DNA from: Zhengitettix transpicula
Lineage: Eukaryota; Arthropoda; Insecta; Orthoptera; Tetrigidae
Assembly (NCBI GenBank): GCA_037074705.1
Contig: CM073591.1
Coordinates: forward strand, 130,827,032 to 130,891,031
DNA: 64,000 bases
Direction: 5' to 3'
Shown: positions 44,992 through 56,270 of the stretch, in pieces
How positions within the stretch are numbered: position 1 is the first letter of the stretch
How the letters are laid out: every line of letters begins with the position of its first letter
The notes under the pieces: model-generated
The model's input: only the letters and a program-made list of their open reading frames with translations
Told to the model about the DNA's origin: nothing
Databases searched by the model: none
Program-made: the position numbers and the translations under genes

Positions 44992-46410
44992 CTATCACAC
45001 GAACAGTAGCCCTCATTCACATCACTTACAGCTGGACAGAAATAGCTAATCGTGCCAAAATACGATGTGCAGTGGTTCACTTCCCTGTAATTGTAATGGG
45101 CACAGGCCGGAGCTCACTTTAACACGAACCTTTGTTACGGCAACACTCTGTTCGGGGTACTATGATTTCCATGATGAATGTGTCCGATAGCATCCGAAGC
45201 TGTTTCTTTTTGAAAGCAAAGAACCTCAACTAAAGATAAGAGCGATAAATAATTACCTACAAAAAATTCTCTCAAATAACGTTCCCGAAAAAGGGTCAAG
45301 AATTCGGATCGCATCAACGAAACGGATATTACGCGTAAATAGAATTCGTGATAAGCAAACTACTGGATCCATAGAAAAATATATTGCGCTAAATATTACC
45401 TTTAAAATGACATTCAAAATAATGAATAATGAGCCGAAACGTGAGAACAGAGACATCTGTTTTCATTTATGCGAATTCGAGTGTAGGCAAATTAGAATAT
45501 AAAATCATTTAACAATATTTTCATTCGACGAATCTAAATTATAAGCTTTTTTTTGTGAATTTTGTACAATTGCATTATAATAAAAATAATGAATGTTCTA
45601 AATTGTAATTCCCCGAATTAAAGAGCTGATTACGCAAAATACTTTTTTTTTTAAAAAAAAATTCTAACATATCCATATGAAATTGAGTTTTTTTTCCATT
45701 TACATAAATAACAACGAAAAGCTATGGATTATTCGGTGCTGCTCACGTACCGATTCTTTTGGCTTGCTAGCTACTTTTCTAGTTCCCTTTCTACCAGACT
45801 ACTTTTCGCTACGCTCCTCGCCGGACTCTACACAGAGAATTCTCCCATAACTACATGAAGACGCATTACAGAAAATTTGAATATCTAGGGGGTGATCTTG
45901 AATCCTTCAGATTTTCCAGTTACTTACAATTTTGTCGCATATGAGTTTGTTTTCTCTCACTCGGCCATTTAACCCTCGTTTACGACGTTATTTTTCAGGC
46001 GGGAGTGCGTGCCTCTCGACAATTTCCGGAGATTAACGACCTGACTTCTTGATGCCACCGAACACGCGCAGAAACTCTCCCTTATTATTTGCTATTATTC
46101 CGCAATTCTGTTTTGACGCTGATGGTGAAGGACGCATAGGGGTTGAATACGTCAAATTTACTGCTAGATGAATGTGTCCGATAGCATCCGAAGCTGCTTT
46201 TCACATTGTAACTGACAATTTTTTTCAAACCTGCGACTCAAATGTTGACGGGTGGATAAAAGGTTTTAACAAATTGAAATAAAATATATTATCAAATCTA
46301 ATAGAATTTTATATCAAACAATCATGATACATCCAAACAATTATATCAATCCTATGATAATTACCTGCAGTCAAATGCAGGTGATACAAACGTAACTGCA
46401 ATAAATGCTC
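44992..46410. repeat. Intergenic DNA holding an exact 30-bp direct repeat
   Basis: The 30-bp sequence starting GATGAATGTGTCCGATAGC is found identically at 45173-45202 and 46167-46196, 994 bp apart. Neither flank matches. Two overlapping minus frames between them (45135-45317, 45253-45456) have no motif. Outside this, no repeat family was recognised. Confidence 0.5.
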
Positions 46411-46985
46411 TTTAACAATGTGTGGGCAAGCTGTCTGCGAGGGCTATTCTCTCGCAGGCAGTACCTGCGAGGGATATTCTCTCGCAGGCAGAACCTTATA
46501 GGTGAGACGGAGGGGGCTATCTTTGGGGAGGCCTTTTCCTCTCTCCGGGTTTGAACTAAGGTACCCACAAGCAGAGGCACTCGACCTGTTCTGAGAGGTG
46601 TATGTTCCGGGGTCAGAGACCTTGGGCATACTGTAAGAGTTGTTCGCTGTTCCCATTGGAACTGTCGGTCAGCTACCTCCTAAACTGGTCGAGGTACGGA
46701 GAAGGGAATGCTGCGTCCCCATAAAAGCCTCTTCTCCCGCTATCGGAAGGGCGTGGGACAAGTACCCAATGCTCGACCTACCTGATGCAGGTTTTTATAG
46801 GGTTTTCTCTGCATTACTTTTAGGCGAATGCCAGGTAGGATCCTTAAACTATAGCCCGGAGGCCCTACTATCCTCTACCCTTCCGCATACCCCCTTTCAA
46901 ATCCCTTCCTATGCTATTAAAGGGGAGTTGCCACTATGTGGATTACCCTCATGTAGCCTGTTACCCTAAAAAAAATTTAACAATG
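46411..46985 (+). mobile_element. Family A retroposon copy 8, full length with target duplication and doubled hairpin
   Basis: TTTAACAATG at 46411-46420 and 46976-46985 is a 10-bp target-site duplication; the insert ends CCCTAAAAAAAA. The 5' palindromic hairpin is present twice in tandem (46435-46457 and 46464-46488). A-box-like TAGGTGAGACGG (46499-46510) and B-box-like GGTTTGAACTA (46548-46558) follow at tRNA-like spacing, so an internal pol III promoter is plausible though imperfect. The family frame is open from 46640 to 46969 (MFAVPIGTVGQLPPKLVE...). Confidence 0.85.
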
Positions 46986-49496
46986 CCCATAAAACCTTCT
47001 TTCGAATTTTGAAGATATTTTAGTGATAACAGTTCCAATGTAAGAAAAACAGCGCATTTACGCTTGAGTTTCGTCACGAAAAGGAAGAAAACATGTGGCA
47101 GCTTTGTGTTCAAAATTTGTAGTCATCATTAGTAGTAATCCATACTGTTTACCCTCCAGTAATAAAAATCAAATACTATTTATTAAGAAAAGAATTTGGA
47201 AGTAAATTGGAAAAATTCTTATGGATTATTATCATATTTTGAAATATTTTTAATACACTGAAATAATTTCATCCGTTGTTATTTACTTCAAATATATTTG
47301 ATTGATTTATAACTTCTTTTTAAAAAAACACTGTATTATATTATTCAATTTATATCAGTTCTATAATTTCCGCATTTACGATAGCAAAGTGAATATTATA
47401 TTCGGCATTTCATTGTCTGTAATACAAGAAATTATCAACAACACAAAATCCAAAGTAACGAAAAGAAAAAAATTCTGTTCACTTTCGATAAATTATAGAA
47501 ATCAAAATCTATTTTGCCTCTGTAATGTAATAAAAGTCGTAATAGACGCAACCGCACAAATCTGGAATGGATGTAATTGCCTAGTATAGTTAAAATTACG
47601 CAGTGGTGTCTCCAAGAACATCACCTACATAAATATTTGAATTCTTTTAATTGTGCTCAGACGAAAATTAGTTATTACATAATTCGCTATTGCGTGATGA
47701 AATTATAGAAATGTTAACACTTAATCTGAAAAATATGCGACAAGGGGCTAAAATAGCTTGAAAATGAATCCAACTGTTCTGCGGAAACTATAATCTGTAG
47801 GGGTAGCCATTATAACGTTTAAGTACTTAATCAATCTCAATATTAATATGTTTGCTTTAATTCCCATATGAAAGTGACAGAATCCAAAACGTAAATAATG
47901 GGTTTCATTTCTCGGATGCAAGATTAATACAGTTGTTACAACGATTTAAATATTTTTTGCTATCCAAATATTTGAGTCTTGGTAGAGTTTGATGTTGTAA
48001 TGAATTTATTTATGTATAATAAACTTATAAATGTTTATAAGGAATTAAAAACTCAACCTTAATCTAGAATTTTTTTAAGTAAGTAGAGATAACATTAAAT
48101 ACGGTACACTTTCCGAATCAATAAGTATATAGTTTTGTTTCAATTATTTTTGGGTTACAAAAATCAATTCCATAGTGTGTTTCTGACATTTTTGCGATCA
48201 CAGTAAGTTGTGTAGGCAGGTGTCGCAGGCCGCTGATCAATACCAGGCAGGGCACCTCCAGAGACGATGCGACAATGTTGACAGCAGAGCGCCCTCAAAG
48301 AAGCTATAACTCAATCCCTCAAAATCACCCTCTTAGTAGACTTATGTATCTTGTAACAAATCGTTCAGCACTGTCTTTTAAGAAATCCAACCTTCTTGAA
48401 AGCGGTTATCTTAATTGAATATAAACTAATAATTTGCTCGCTTTTAGCATCAAAATGTGTCGCAAAGAAATAAGCGTGTCTGTTGGAGTGAAAGTGGAGA
48501 GAACTAAATCTGAAGTGAGAGTGCAATGAATATTTGTGTTTGAAATATGATTAATCTAGGTTTTGTTCAAATTGTATTTTAATTACTCAAAAATGTTTGT
48601 AATCAGTTGAGACCATAAATAAGCATATCCCTTTGTCAGATATAATTTTTCCTAGGCGAAGCATTTTTATCTTTTTTTTTACTTCGTCATCTGATACCAA
48701 TAGTAAAAATAACTGTCGTTTGTAGAGCAACGACTATAAATGTTTTTGACTGAGGGAGTCGTTTACATACTTTAATGGATTTAATTGTCGATTGGGGAAC
48801 GGAATTATAAGTTTTCTTATTACAAATTTTCATTTCCGGAAGTTTACATTTATATGCGGTCAATCTGGACGAAAACAACTTTAGTTTTGTGATTGTTGCC
48901 TGCCGATTATGCGTCTCACCAGACAGGAGTTTTACGTTTCCGTCAATTAGTGGTCATGTAAACAACTGCCCATGTATATTTTCCTTGCTTTTACAGTGAC
49001 AATCATTTATATTTTTACTCACAATACGACCCTGTGATACGATATGTGATTATTTCAGTTATTCAAAGAATAAAATTTTTCTTATTCGTATTCCATTTAA
49101 ATAACTTCATTTTATTAATATTTCTTTCAATAAATTAATAAAGTGCAAGTTCATTAAAGTAATGTTGACTTTGTGATTTCATTTACATTTATGTAACTGA
49201 TACTGAAAATTAATAATGTTTCATAGTCAATTAGTTAGTTAAGAATTTATTAATATTGAAAAAAAATTACTTACACCTAGGTGTATTAACAAAAACCTTT
49301 ACGTTTCATTCACAATCCGTGTAACTAGCTTGGTTTGCGTTACAAATAAACGGAAACGACGATACAATGAAGATAAACACATGAGGAGACCAAAGAGGTT
49401 ATTTGAGAATACAGCCATAAATGTTGCTGAGATTATATGTATCGGTTTTAATTTTAATAATTGAATTTGCTTAAATATGTAAAGTTTCAGGCATCT
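46986..49496. other. AT-rich intergenic DNA
   Basis: A small GC-richer patch lies at 48210-48310. The 95-residue frame at 47302-47589 is AT-driven. Nothing else recognised. Confidence 0.4.
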
Positions 49497-50039
49497 TTAC
49501 AGTAACCAAAAAGGAAGCCTGCGAGAGAATTCTCTCGCAGGTGAACCTTCTCAGAGAGCTCTGGCGGAGGCTACCTTTGGGGATGCTTTCACATCTCTCT
49601 GGTTTTTTTGAACTAAGGTTCCCACATGCCGACGCACCTCGGCCAGTTTTGAGAGGTGTATGTTCCGGAGCCCCATACCTTGGGCATACGGTAAGAGATT
49701 TCCGCTATTCCTATTGGAATAGTCGGCTAGCTGCCTCCTAAACCGGTCAAGGCACGGCAAGGGCAAAGCTGCCGCCATCGGAAAGGCGTGGGACAAGTAC
49801 TAAATGCCCGACCTACCTGATGCAGGTTTTTCTAGGGTTTTCCCTGCATCACTTTTAAGTGAATTGCCGGATAGGATCCTTAAACCATAGACCGGGGGCC
49901 CTAGTAAACCCTTGGCTGCCGTCCTCTACCCTTCCGCATCCCCCCTTTCAAATCCCTTCCTGTGCCATTAAAGGGGAGTTGCCACCATGTGGATTACACT
50001 CATGTAGACTGTTATCCTAAAAAAAATTACAGTAACCAA
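49497..50039 (+). mobile_element. Family A retroposon copy 9, reference full-length copy
   Basis: TTACAGTAACCAA at 49497-49509 and 50027-50039 is a 13-bp target-site duplication (16 bp with one mismatch). The insert starts with a perfect 24-nt palindrome (about 49518-49541, CCTGCGAGAGAA and its complement) and ends CATGTAGACTGTTATCC plus A8. The length, A-tail and long variable duplication mean LINE-mediated retroposition. The family frame has a stop (CAG to TAG) in the LPPK region and is not open here. No reverse transcriptase is encoded. Confidence 0.9.
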
Positions 50040-50879
50040 GAAATATATCCAAACAAATTAGCCATCAGCCACACTGCTTAAAAGAATACAAATATTCCAT
50101 TCATAAAGAATGTAAATTATAAATTAATTGAATTATTTAATTCGAATAACATATAAATCGCTGAATTATTTTTAATTTATTATAAAACAAACTGTAAAGG
50201 TTAAAGGAACAAATCAGATAATCATTACGATTCTACCAAATTTCCTGTAAAGGCTGTTTCATTGGACAAACCAAAAAAGCATTAGAAACTCATCTGAATG
50301 AATATTTTTGCAATTTAAAACAACAATGCGACACACATTAAGTTCTCGTCATCCAAAGTATTTATTGCAATAATGTTACAATATCAGACTCTAAAATATA
50401 ATATTTTGCGAGATTAATGTTTGAAATGTCACACATTTTATTATGCGTCTTTGACTGCAGCGCATTCTTCCAGTGTGTTCCCCCTGTTAACTTGAATTTC
50501 AGTTTGTGAAGAACATCAAACGTAATATAAAATTAGAGCTTTTATGCAATTAAAAATTTCGTGATTTTGATTTTTGACGTGATACAAATTTATAAGAGAC
50601 ATGAAAACGGAATGGAAAAATAATTTGCTTGATCTATAGTTTATGAGTATAGTGAAATCATTTTAAGAAAGTTACCGGTCGTTTTGTTTCGGGAAAAAGG
50701 GGAAATCGGAAGACTTTATCAACCTCATCGAATTTGGAAACATTAAAGTGAACCGAGCATGTAAGTGACCGTGTTTAATAACGGAGAAGTTTTACGAAAA
50801 TGTAAAGCTGTGCATAATTACAAATAAATCGCAATTTAATCTTGCGAGAAATATATACGCGCTGCGTTAAAACGACGAG
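50040..50879. other. AT-rich intergenic DNA
   Basis: Nothing recognised. Confidence 0.4.
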
Positions 50880-51090
50880 CTACTAAAAATCAATAGAATA
50901 GCAGCGGCGCGTAGGTCCTCTATCGGCTTGAAGCCGCTCGTCTCGTGTAATCTCATTAAAGCTGGACGCTCGTAGTTATCGCATTACAGGTCCGGGAGTC
51001 CGCAGATGCGCAAGTCTGAAAGGTGGAGCGGCTTAGGTCTGTCAGCACCTCTACTAGGCCCCGGCTCATTCCATATACTTGTACTACGCT
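50880..51090. promoter_or_regulatory. Small GC-richer island
   Basis: Complex CpG-containing sequence around GCAGCGGCGCGTAGG (50901 on) within AT-rich DNA, with no long frame. Candidate conserved noncoding element only. Confidence 0.25.
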
Positions 51091-52167
51091 CACTTCACAA
51101 TTACTAACGTTCCACAATATCGCACAAAATTAATCTCCATTGAACTCGAATTCTGTGATAGAAGCAGTTTTGAAAATACCAATATCAACACTCATACAGC
51201 GTCACGCCTCCATTGTCGAGCAAAAATTCTTAATTTTTCCTAGAAACGTCGTAATGTCGAAACTTACATATCTCCAATTGTCCGTGATGCGATCGAGAAT
51301 AAAATTTCTCTCAAAATAACCTATTTAAAATTTTCTTTATTACGAAGCGTAAGATTATTCATACGGCTTTTAAATATAAAATAAATTCTTTAAAAAAAGG
51401 AGAATGATTATGGGATCAATACGTTATAATAACATTATCGTAATACAAATTTAACAACCTTGTTGCATATAGTCCGGAAAATATTACGATTTGAAAGACA
51501 CATTAAATTAAAACAAACATTTAGTACACAGGCCAGTACCAAAAATGGTCGTCGAACACAATTCCAACACGAATCCCTCTCACCCCCATTCCTGAATTTT
51601 AGACTAACCGTGTTATTTAAAAATAAGAGAAATCTGAACCCATTTATTAATAGGAAGTTAACATACCGTGTGACATAACATTTGACACCAGCCACTGTTT
51701 TCTAAATTCACATGTTTTTTTTTATCCTAGTAATTTTTTATCGTTTTTATTTTTCGCGTGGTAAACTAATAAGTATCAGATACTAACCTCCTTGGTGTAT
51801 TGTTATCACGGGCTTTGAGCCGATATTCCTTGAAGCTGTGATTAGTGTATTCTTTTTTTTAATTTGACGACGCGAGTATATTTTTTCAATAAATGTAAAC
51901 TACAAAATTTTTTAAGTATCCAGATTATATGTTATATTGCTGGAGGGAGATTCCTTTTGGTTGAAATACTTTAACAAATAATCTGGCCAAAGCATAAATA
52001 AGGGGCTAGATATTATTGCTCCTTGGCCAAGAAGAGATGTCTTTATTTTTATTATTTACTGAGATAGAACTGAAGTACTGCCGCTAAGTACGTCTGAATT
52101 ATATTATATTTATTCTCGTACTCAATAATAAGTCTAATACTATTCATATTAAATTGAAACGAATTGT
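51091..52167. other. AT-rich intergenic DNA
   Basis: Overlapping opposing frames at 51435-51695 have no motif. Nothing else recognised. Confidence 0.35.
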
Positions 52168-52371
52168 TATGTTCCTCGATCGCTGACCTTGGGCATACGA
52201 TAAGAGTTGTCCGCCATACCTATAGGAATAGTCGGTCAGCTACCTCATAAACTGGTCAAGTCAACCCTTGGCTACGTTTCTCTACCTTTCCGCATCCCCC
52301 CTTTCAGTCCCTTTCCTATGATATAAGAGGGGAGTGGCCACTATGGGAATTACCCTATATATAGCTTGTCC
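52168..52371 (+). mobile_element. Family A retroposon copy 10, large internal deletion
   Basis: Starts in mid-element (GACCTTGGGCATACGATAAG), jumps after AACTGGTCAAG straight to CAACCCTTGGCTACG (about 200 bp of the family sequence missing) and ends near TTACCCTATATATAGC. No tail or target duplication is visible. Confidence 0.7.
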
Positions 52372-53221
52372 ACACCTTCTTCTTCTTTCCATTGTTGTTC
52401 TTTATACTTTTGATTCAACTCTGATTAATATTCTTGTTCTTAAACTTTCGATTATATTGATGTATTTTTTATTAAAGGAAGGCAAATATAATGAACGCAA
52501 GAAAATGCGAATTTATGAAAGCGTAGTTTAAGGTGTTTGTTTATGTTTACATTATATCTAATGAATTTTAATTAATTTTCTCGTATTTCATATTTTGCGT
52601 GTAATTGTAGAAGCTGGTTGGGTGGCCTTCATGACTTCATAGGCGACGTCATCAGCTCAACCTAAACTCACGTCTGGATCTCGCTGAGCGATGCTACGTC
52701 TCTCACCGTGAAGCCTTCAGTAGCGGTATTGTGATTTATATTGGTGCAGGTGGCAAAACTAATAGCTCGAATGTTAAATAAGTAAAAAATTCACCCCACG
52801 GTAAAGAGTTTGTGAGAAATCGTCGAACTAATAATACCAAAGTATATTCAGCGGATCGCAGTGAGCACGGGACTTTATTTTGCTTTGCGTTGTAAAACGT
52901 TATGTATTTGTATATTTATCATGTGTGCGTTCATGGCCACAATTGTGTAATAAACAAAGAGAGTTGTTGAATACACGTCGCAACCGTCAATACGAATTAC
53001 ATGACGTGACAATTTGCAAAATAAGTTAATGATAGGATATGAATCAAATAAAATTAAATGAAGTTGTAGTCGAATATTCGAACAATGTCGGTATCGATTA
53101 GAGATTATTTTTTGTCTGTCAAACAGTCGTATTACGTGCCACATTTTGGATTTAGGTGTGACACGTGGTCGGTTCGTTGATTGTTCTTCAGTCTTAACTC
53201 TAGTTATCATGTGCATGACGA
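52372..53221. other. Intergenic DNA
   Basis: A balanced-composition patch at 52620-52740 contains GACGTCATC (about 52652). The minus frame 52875-53216 (113 residues) has no recognised domain. Confidence 0.3.
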
Positions 53222-53285
53222 GTTTCGAGCCCGGGACCTTAAGTGATTTGAGACACTGACCGTTACATTACAAAAGATCGGTAAT
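53222..53285 (-). repeat. tRNA-derived SINE head, minus strand
   Basis: On the minus strand an A-box-like TGTAACGGTCAGTG (53267-53254) is followed by GGTCCCGGGCTCGAAAC (53238-53222), close to the T-arm of a tRNA with B-box GGCTCGAAAC. Spacing between the boxes fits a tRNA. Flanking arms do not fold into a full tRNA acceptor, so a SINE or pseudo-tRNA is favoured over a functional tRNA. Confidence 0.45.
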
Positions 53286-54089
53286 TTGAATTAAAGGGAA
53301 ATGGAAATTTCAATTGAAATATATAGAGAAAAAACAGAAAAATTCAACATATGCGTTTCTACTTCAGTGATAAACCTCTGATTCAAAACCGACGTAAAAA
53401 ATATTTTTAAATTGATTTATTGTAAAAATAATGTGAAATTATGCACTTAAAAGTAAATATAAATACTTACTCGTGAATGAAAACAAAAAGTGATATTTTT
53501 TACTACCGTTTCCGCATGATCGTTTTAATTATGTTTTACCTATGAAAGTAATTATCATGAATTTTAATTTTAATAATAATAGTTCAAAGTGAAAGGATTC
53601 AGTTTGGTACTAACAATCATGTATCAGTGCGTTAAAATCGTGAATACAATATTTTTTAGAAGAATGTAGACGATAACTAGATCGAACCAAGGCCGTGTAT
53701 CTGAATGATATAATGTTACTATAACTATATACTAATAGGATATAACTGTATTTTAAATAGAGAACTGTTTTATTTAAAAAATAAGATATGATATGCGTGC
53801 GTGCGTGTTAATTTTAATTATGATTACTTATAAACTTTTCAGAATGTATTACGAAGTCACTCGCTGACTAGGGAACAATCACACTGATACTGCTACAAAT
53901 ATATCAGTTTGAAATGAAAATTTTCGATAAACTGTTAAGAATTGTAGACGCAAAAAGTTTAATTTTGCCAGTGTACAATGAAATATGACGTTCGATTAGC
54001 GACTTCAAGTTGAATTCCTTAATCATTACTGCTCGGTTTCACTTCACGGACAGAGCTTGGGTAGTTCTGGTCATATATAGATTATTGAA
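53286..54089. other. AT-rich intergenic DNA
   Basis: A GCGTGCGTGCGTG run lies near 53795. Nothing else recognised. Confidence 0.4.
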
Positions 54090-54440
54090 GTGTTGATGGT
54101 AGTGCGTGCGAGAATGGCGGCCGCTCCCCCAGCACCGTCGTTCGCTGGTTACGCACGGCGAATGAGCACGAGGCTATCGCGGGAGTGTTACCATAGCAAC
54201 GTCTGTGACATCACGGCAGCCGTCGCCTGGCAACGCGGAGCGTCTTCTTATTGGTGACATCGATTTCTTGAAGAGCTGCTGTCAGTGGCTGCTGTCTTAA
54301 GTTCCTGTGTCCTGGCGGAACTTTCGCTGAACTTGAAGAAAAGAATAGCGTTACCTTTCCTGACTTGTCACCGGAATGCAGAACAGTGACGGAAGCCTAC
54401 ATTTCTGTCCTTGGACGTGCTCCGTCGCGAAGGCACTTCA
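54090..54440. promoter_or_regulatory. Promoter-like CpG island with two RFX X-boxes
   Basis: In order: AATGGCGGC (54113-54121, YY1/Pho-like), GTTACCATAGCAAC (54187-54200, full palindromic X-box), TGACATCA (54206-54213, CRE with one mismatch), GTCGCCTGGCAAC (54222-54234, second X-box with 1-bp spacer) and ATTGG (54250-54254, inverted CCAAT). RFX sites mark ciliary-gene promoters in animals. A 75-residue frame starts at 54376 (MQNSDGSLHFCPW...) but has no recognised domain. A transcription start is likely here; the direction and gene are unknown. Confidence 0.5.
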
Positions 54441-55561
54441 TCGGCATACGGGGAATGATACATTCATATATTATTGTGATGATATAAATAAGACATACAG
54501 AAGTAATATCGGACAGATTAAATACACGCTTCTGGCTCGAAGGTTGAGGCTGAATCATAGTTTACGAATTCGTATTTGTATTTCCATCAACTATCGTCAA
54601 TGAAGCTGATTTAAGTGCCTATTCGGTTATCCCAAAAATACTACTTTTAACGTTCTAAAACGATCACGGGTGGTTATAAAAGTAACTAACCAAATAAAAG
54701 GTCGTAATCACGTGTTCATAGAGACCAGCATAAAAAACTTAAAATTTAATTCATATGTCCCAAAATAACCTTCAAGTTGGACGCCTATGAATTTAACTTC
54801 ATGACCCGGTCTGAACCATTATACCAGATAGATCCTGTGTAATGTTTTCAACCATATTGTAAACATTCATTTGCTCTCTAAGAATGAATTTATTTATTAT
54901 TAATCACTACAACCGTTCACCAATGCTTTTTGACGGAAGCTTAGCTCTAGGATTTACTGTTGGTCGCTGGTAATCCGGATCTAAACAGACCAAACAAATC
55001 CGTATTATCCTGAAAATTAATTAATTACATAAATAATGCAGGTATTATTCAATTTGTATAAATTTACTGTAGTGATAAATATGAAAACGATTCAAAACTA
55101 CTCTAAACTTACTTAGTGTACCACATTTTTTATTTAGTATTTTAAAATAGTAAGTAAGCGAATATTTCACAATTATTAACTTATGTAAAGTTTAAAATGA
55201 TTACAAATTTATTATAAATAATGTCCTAGTGGTTATAACTCTAACACGCGTTTTAACTAATTCTTAAATCATAAATCAATGAATGAAAACAGAGAAGTTT
55301 GACACAGTAAATACCATACAAATAAAGACGACGTCTCGTCCTCAATCCTAGGCTTCAGCAGATGTACAATGGGTTTGGAGCATTATAAACAATTTCCTTA
55401 CATTGACAAATTCGTCTGTTTACAGCCCAATTATTTTATTTTTTAATATTTCTTCATTTTCTGTATATTTTCCGTTAAAATTAATAAAATCGTTGCGCAA
55501 CATTTTACATCTTAAAAAATACATTTATAATACAAAATTATATGTTTTTACATAATTTTTC
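54441..55561. other. AT-rich DNA downstream of the promoter-like island
   Basis: No exon could be defined. Nothing recognised apart from AT-rich sequence. Confidence 0.35.
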
Positions 55562-56270
55562 TTAAATAACAATCTTATCTTTAAAAAAACATTCATTAAA
55601 TTTTAAATTGAATAAATCAATATCCAAAGCATTTACCAAATTTGACATTCTCATTATGGGATTGTTAAAAGTATTTTTTGTTTTATATTTTTTATCCACA
55701 GACAAGAATTTAAATGTACAGGTTCTATCAGGAAGTTTAAAATTCAATTTGCCAAGTAAATCAATGCATTCAATATATTTATTAACTAACTTCACATTTT
55801 AAGTCTTCATAGCAACGTTCAGATTCCAGAGATGTGATTTTCAATGCTGTAGCAATATATTTACAATTATGGTATAATTCTATAATATTATAAAAAACAT
55901 TATGCTGTACAGTTTCAATTTTCTTGTCAAATTTATTTGTGGAAGGTGGCCAAACTATAGATCAAAACATTAATAAAAATTTTAATAACTTTATGGGAAT
56001 GGAATAATTTACGGTTTTTTCTAATGCAACCTAAAATTTGTATAGCTTTTTTAATATGTGCTGACATTTCAAATATAATATTATTCATACGCATTTTATA
56101 ACATTAACCCTTTCAAAGACACAGCCATCAATATTATACAGAATAATGGCATTATTTCTATCTCTTGAGATGCAATTGTTTTACATTTTCATTTAATTAA
56201 TTTCCTATCATTCTCTCTGCACCATTTATAAATATCCGCCAAAGTCGAACAAAATATTCAGTCATTTATA
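55562..56270 (-). pseudogene. Decayed LINE reverse transcriptase C-terminal region
   Basis: Minus-strand pieces in order are ADIYKWCRENDRKLIK followed by KC (about 56240), MSAHIKKAIQILGCIRKNRK (about 56070), FDKKIETVQHNVFYNI (about 55925), KITSLESERCYEDLK (about 55840), and a final frame 55795-55562 with IECIDLLGKLNFKLPDRT and NALDIDLFN. These match the WC..N.L.LN..KC, H......A...LG.I.R, IE..Q..F, SLE.RR...DL and I..LL..I.F..P.R blocks of CR1/Jockey-like elements. The Tyr-Ala-Asp-Asp region is not visible. Stops between pieces show an old, inactive copy. Confidence 0.65.

Noticed and set aside
53222..53285. Functional tRNA gene
   Set aside because: Boxes fit, but no acceptor stem or convincing cloverleaf can be formed; treated as SINE head.
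55608..55802. Plus-strand frame over the decayed LINE at 55.6 kb
   Set aside because: Shadow of the minus-strand LINE, whose motif order is recognisable.
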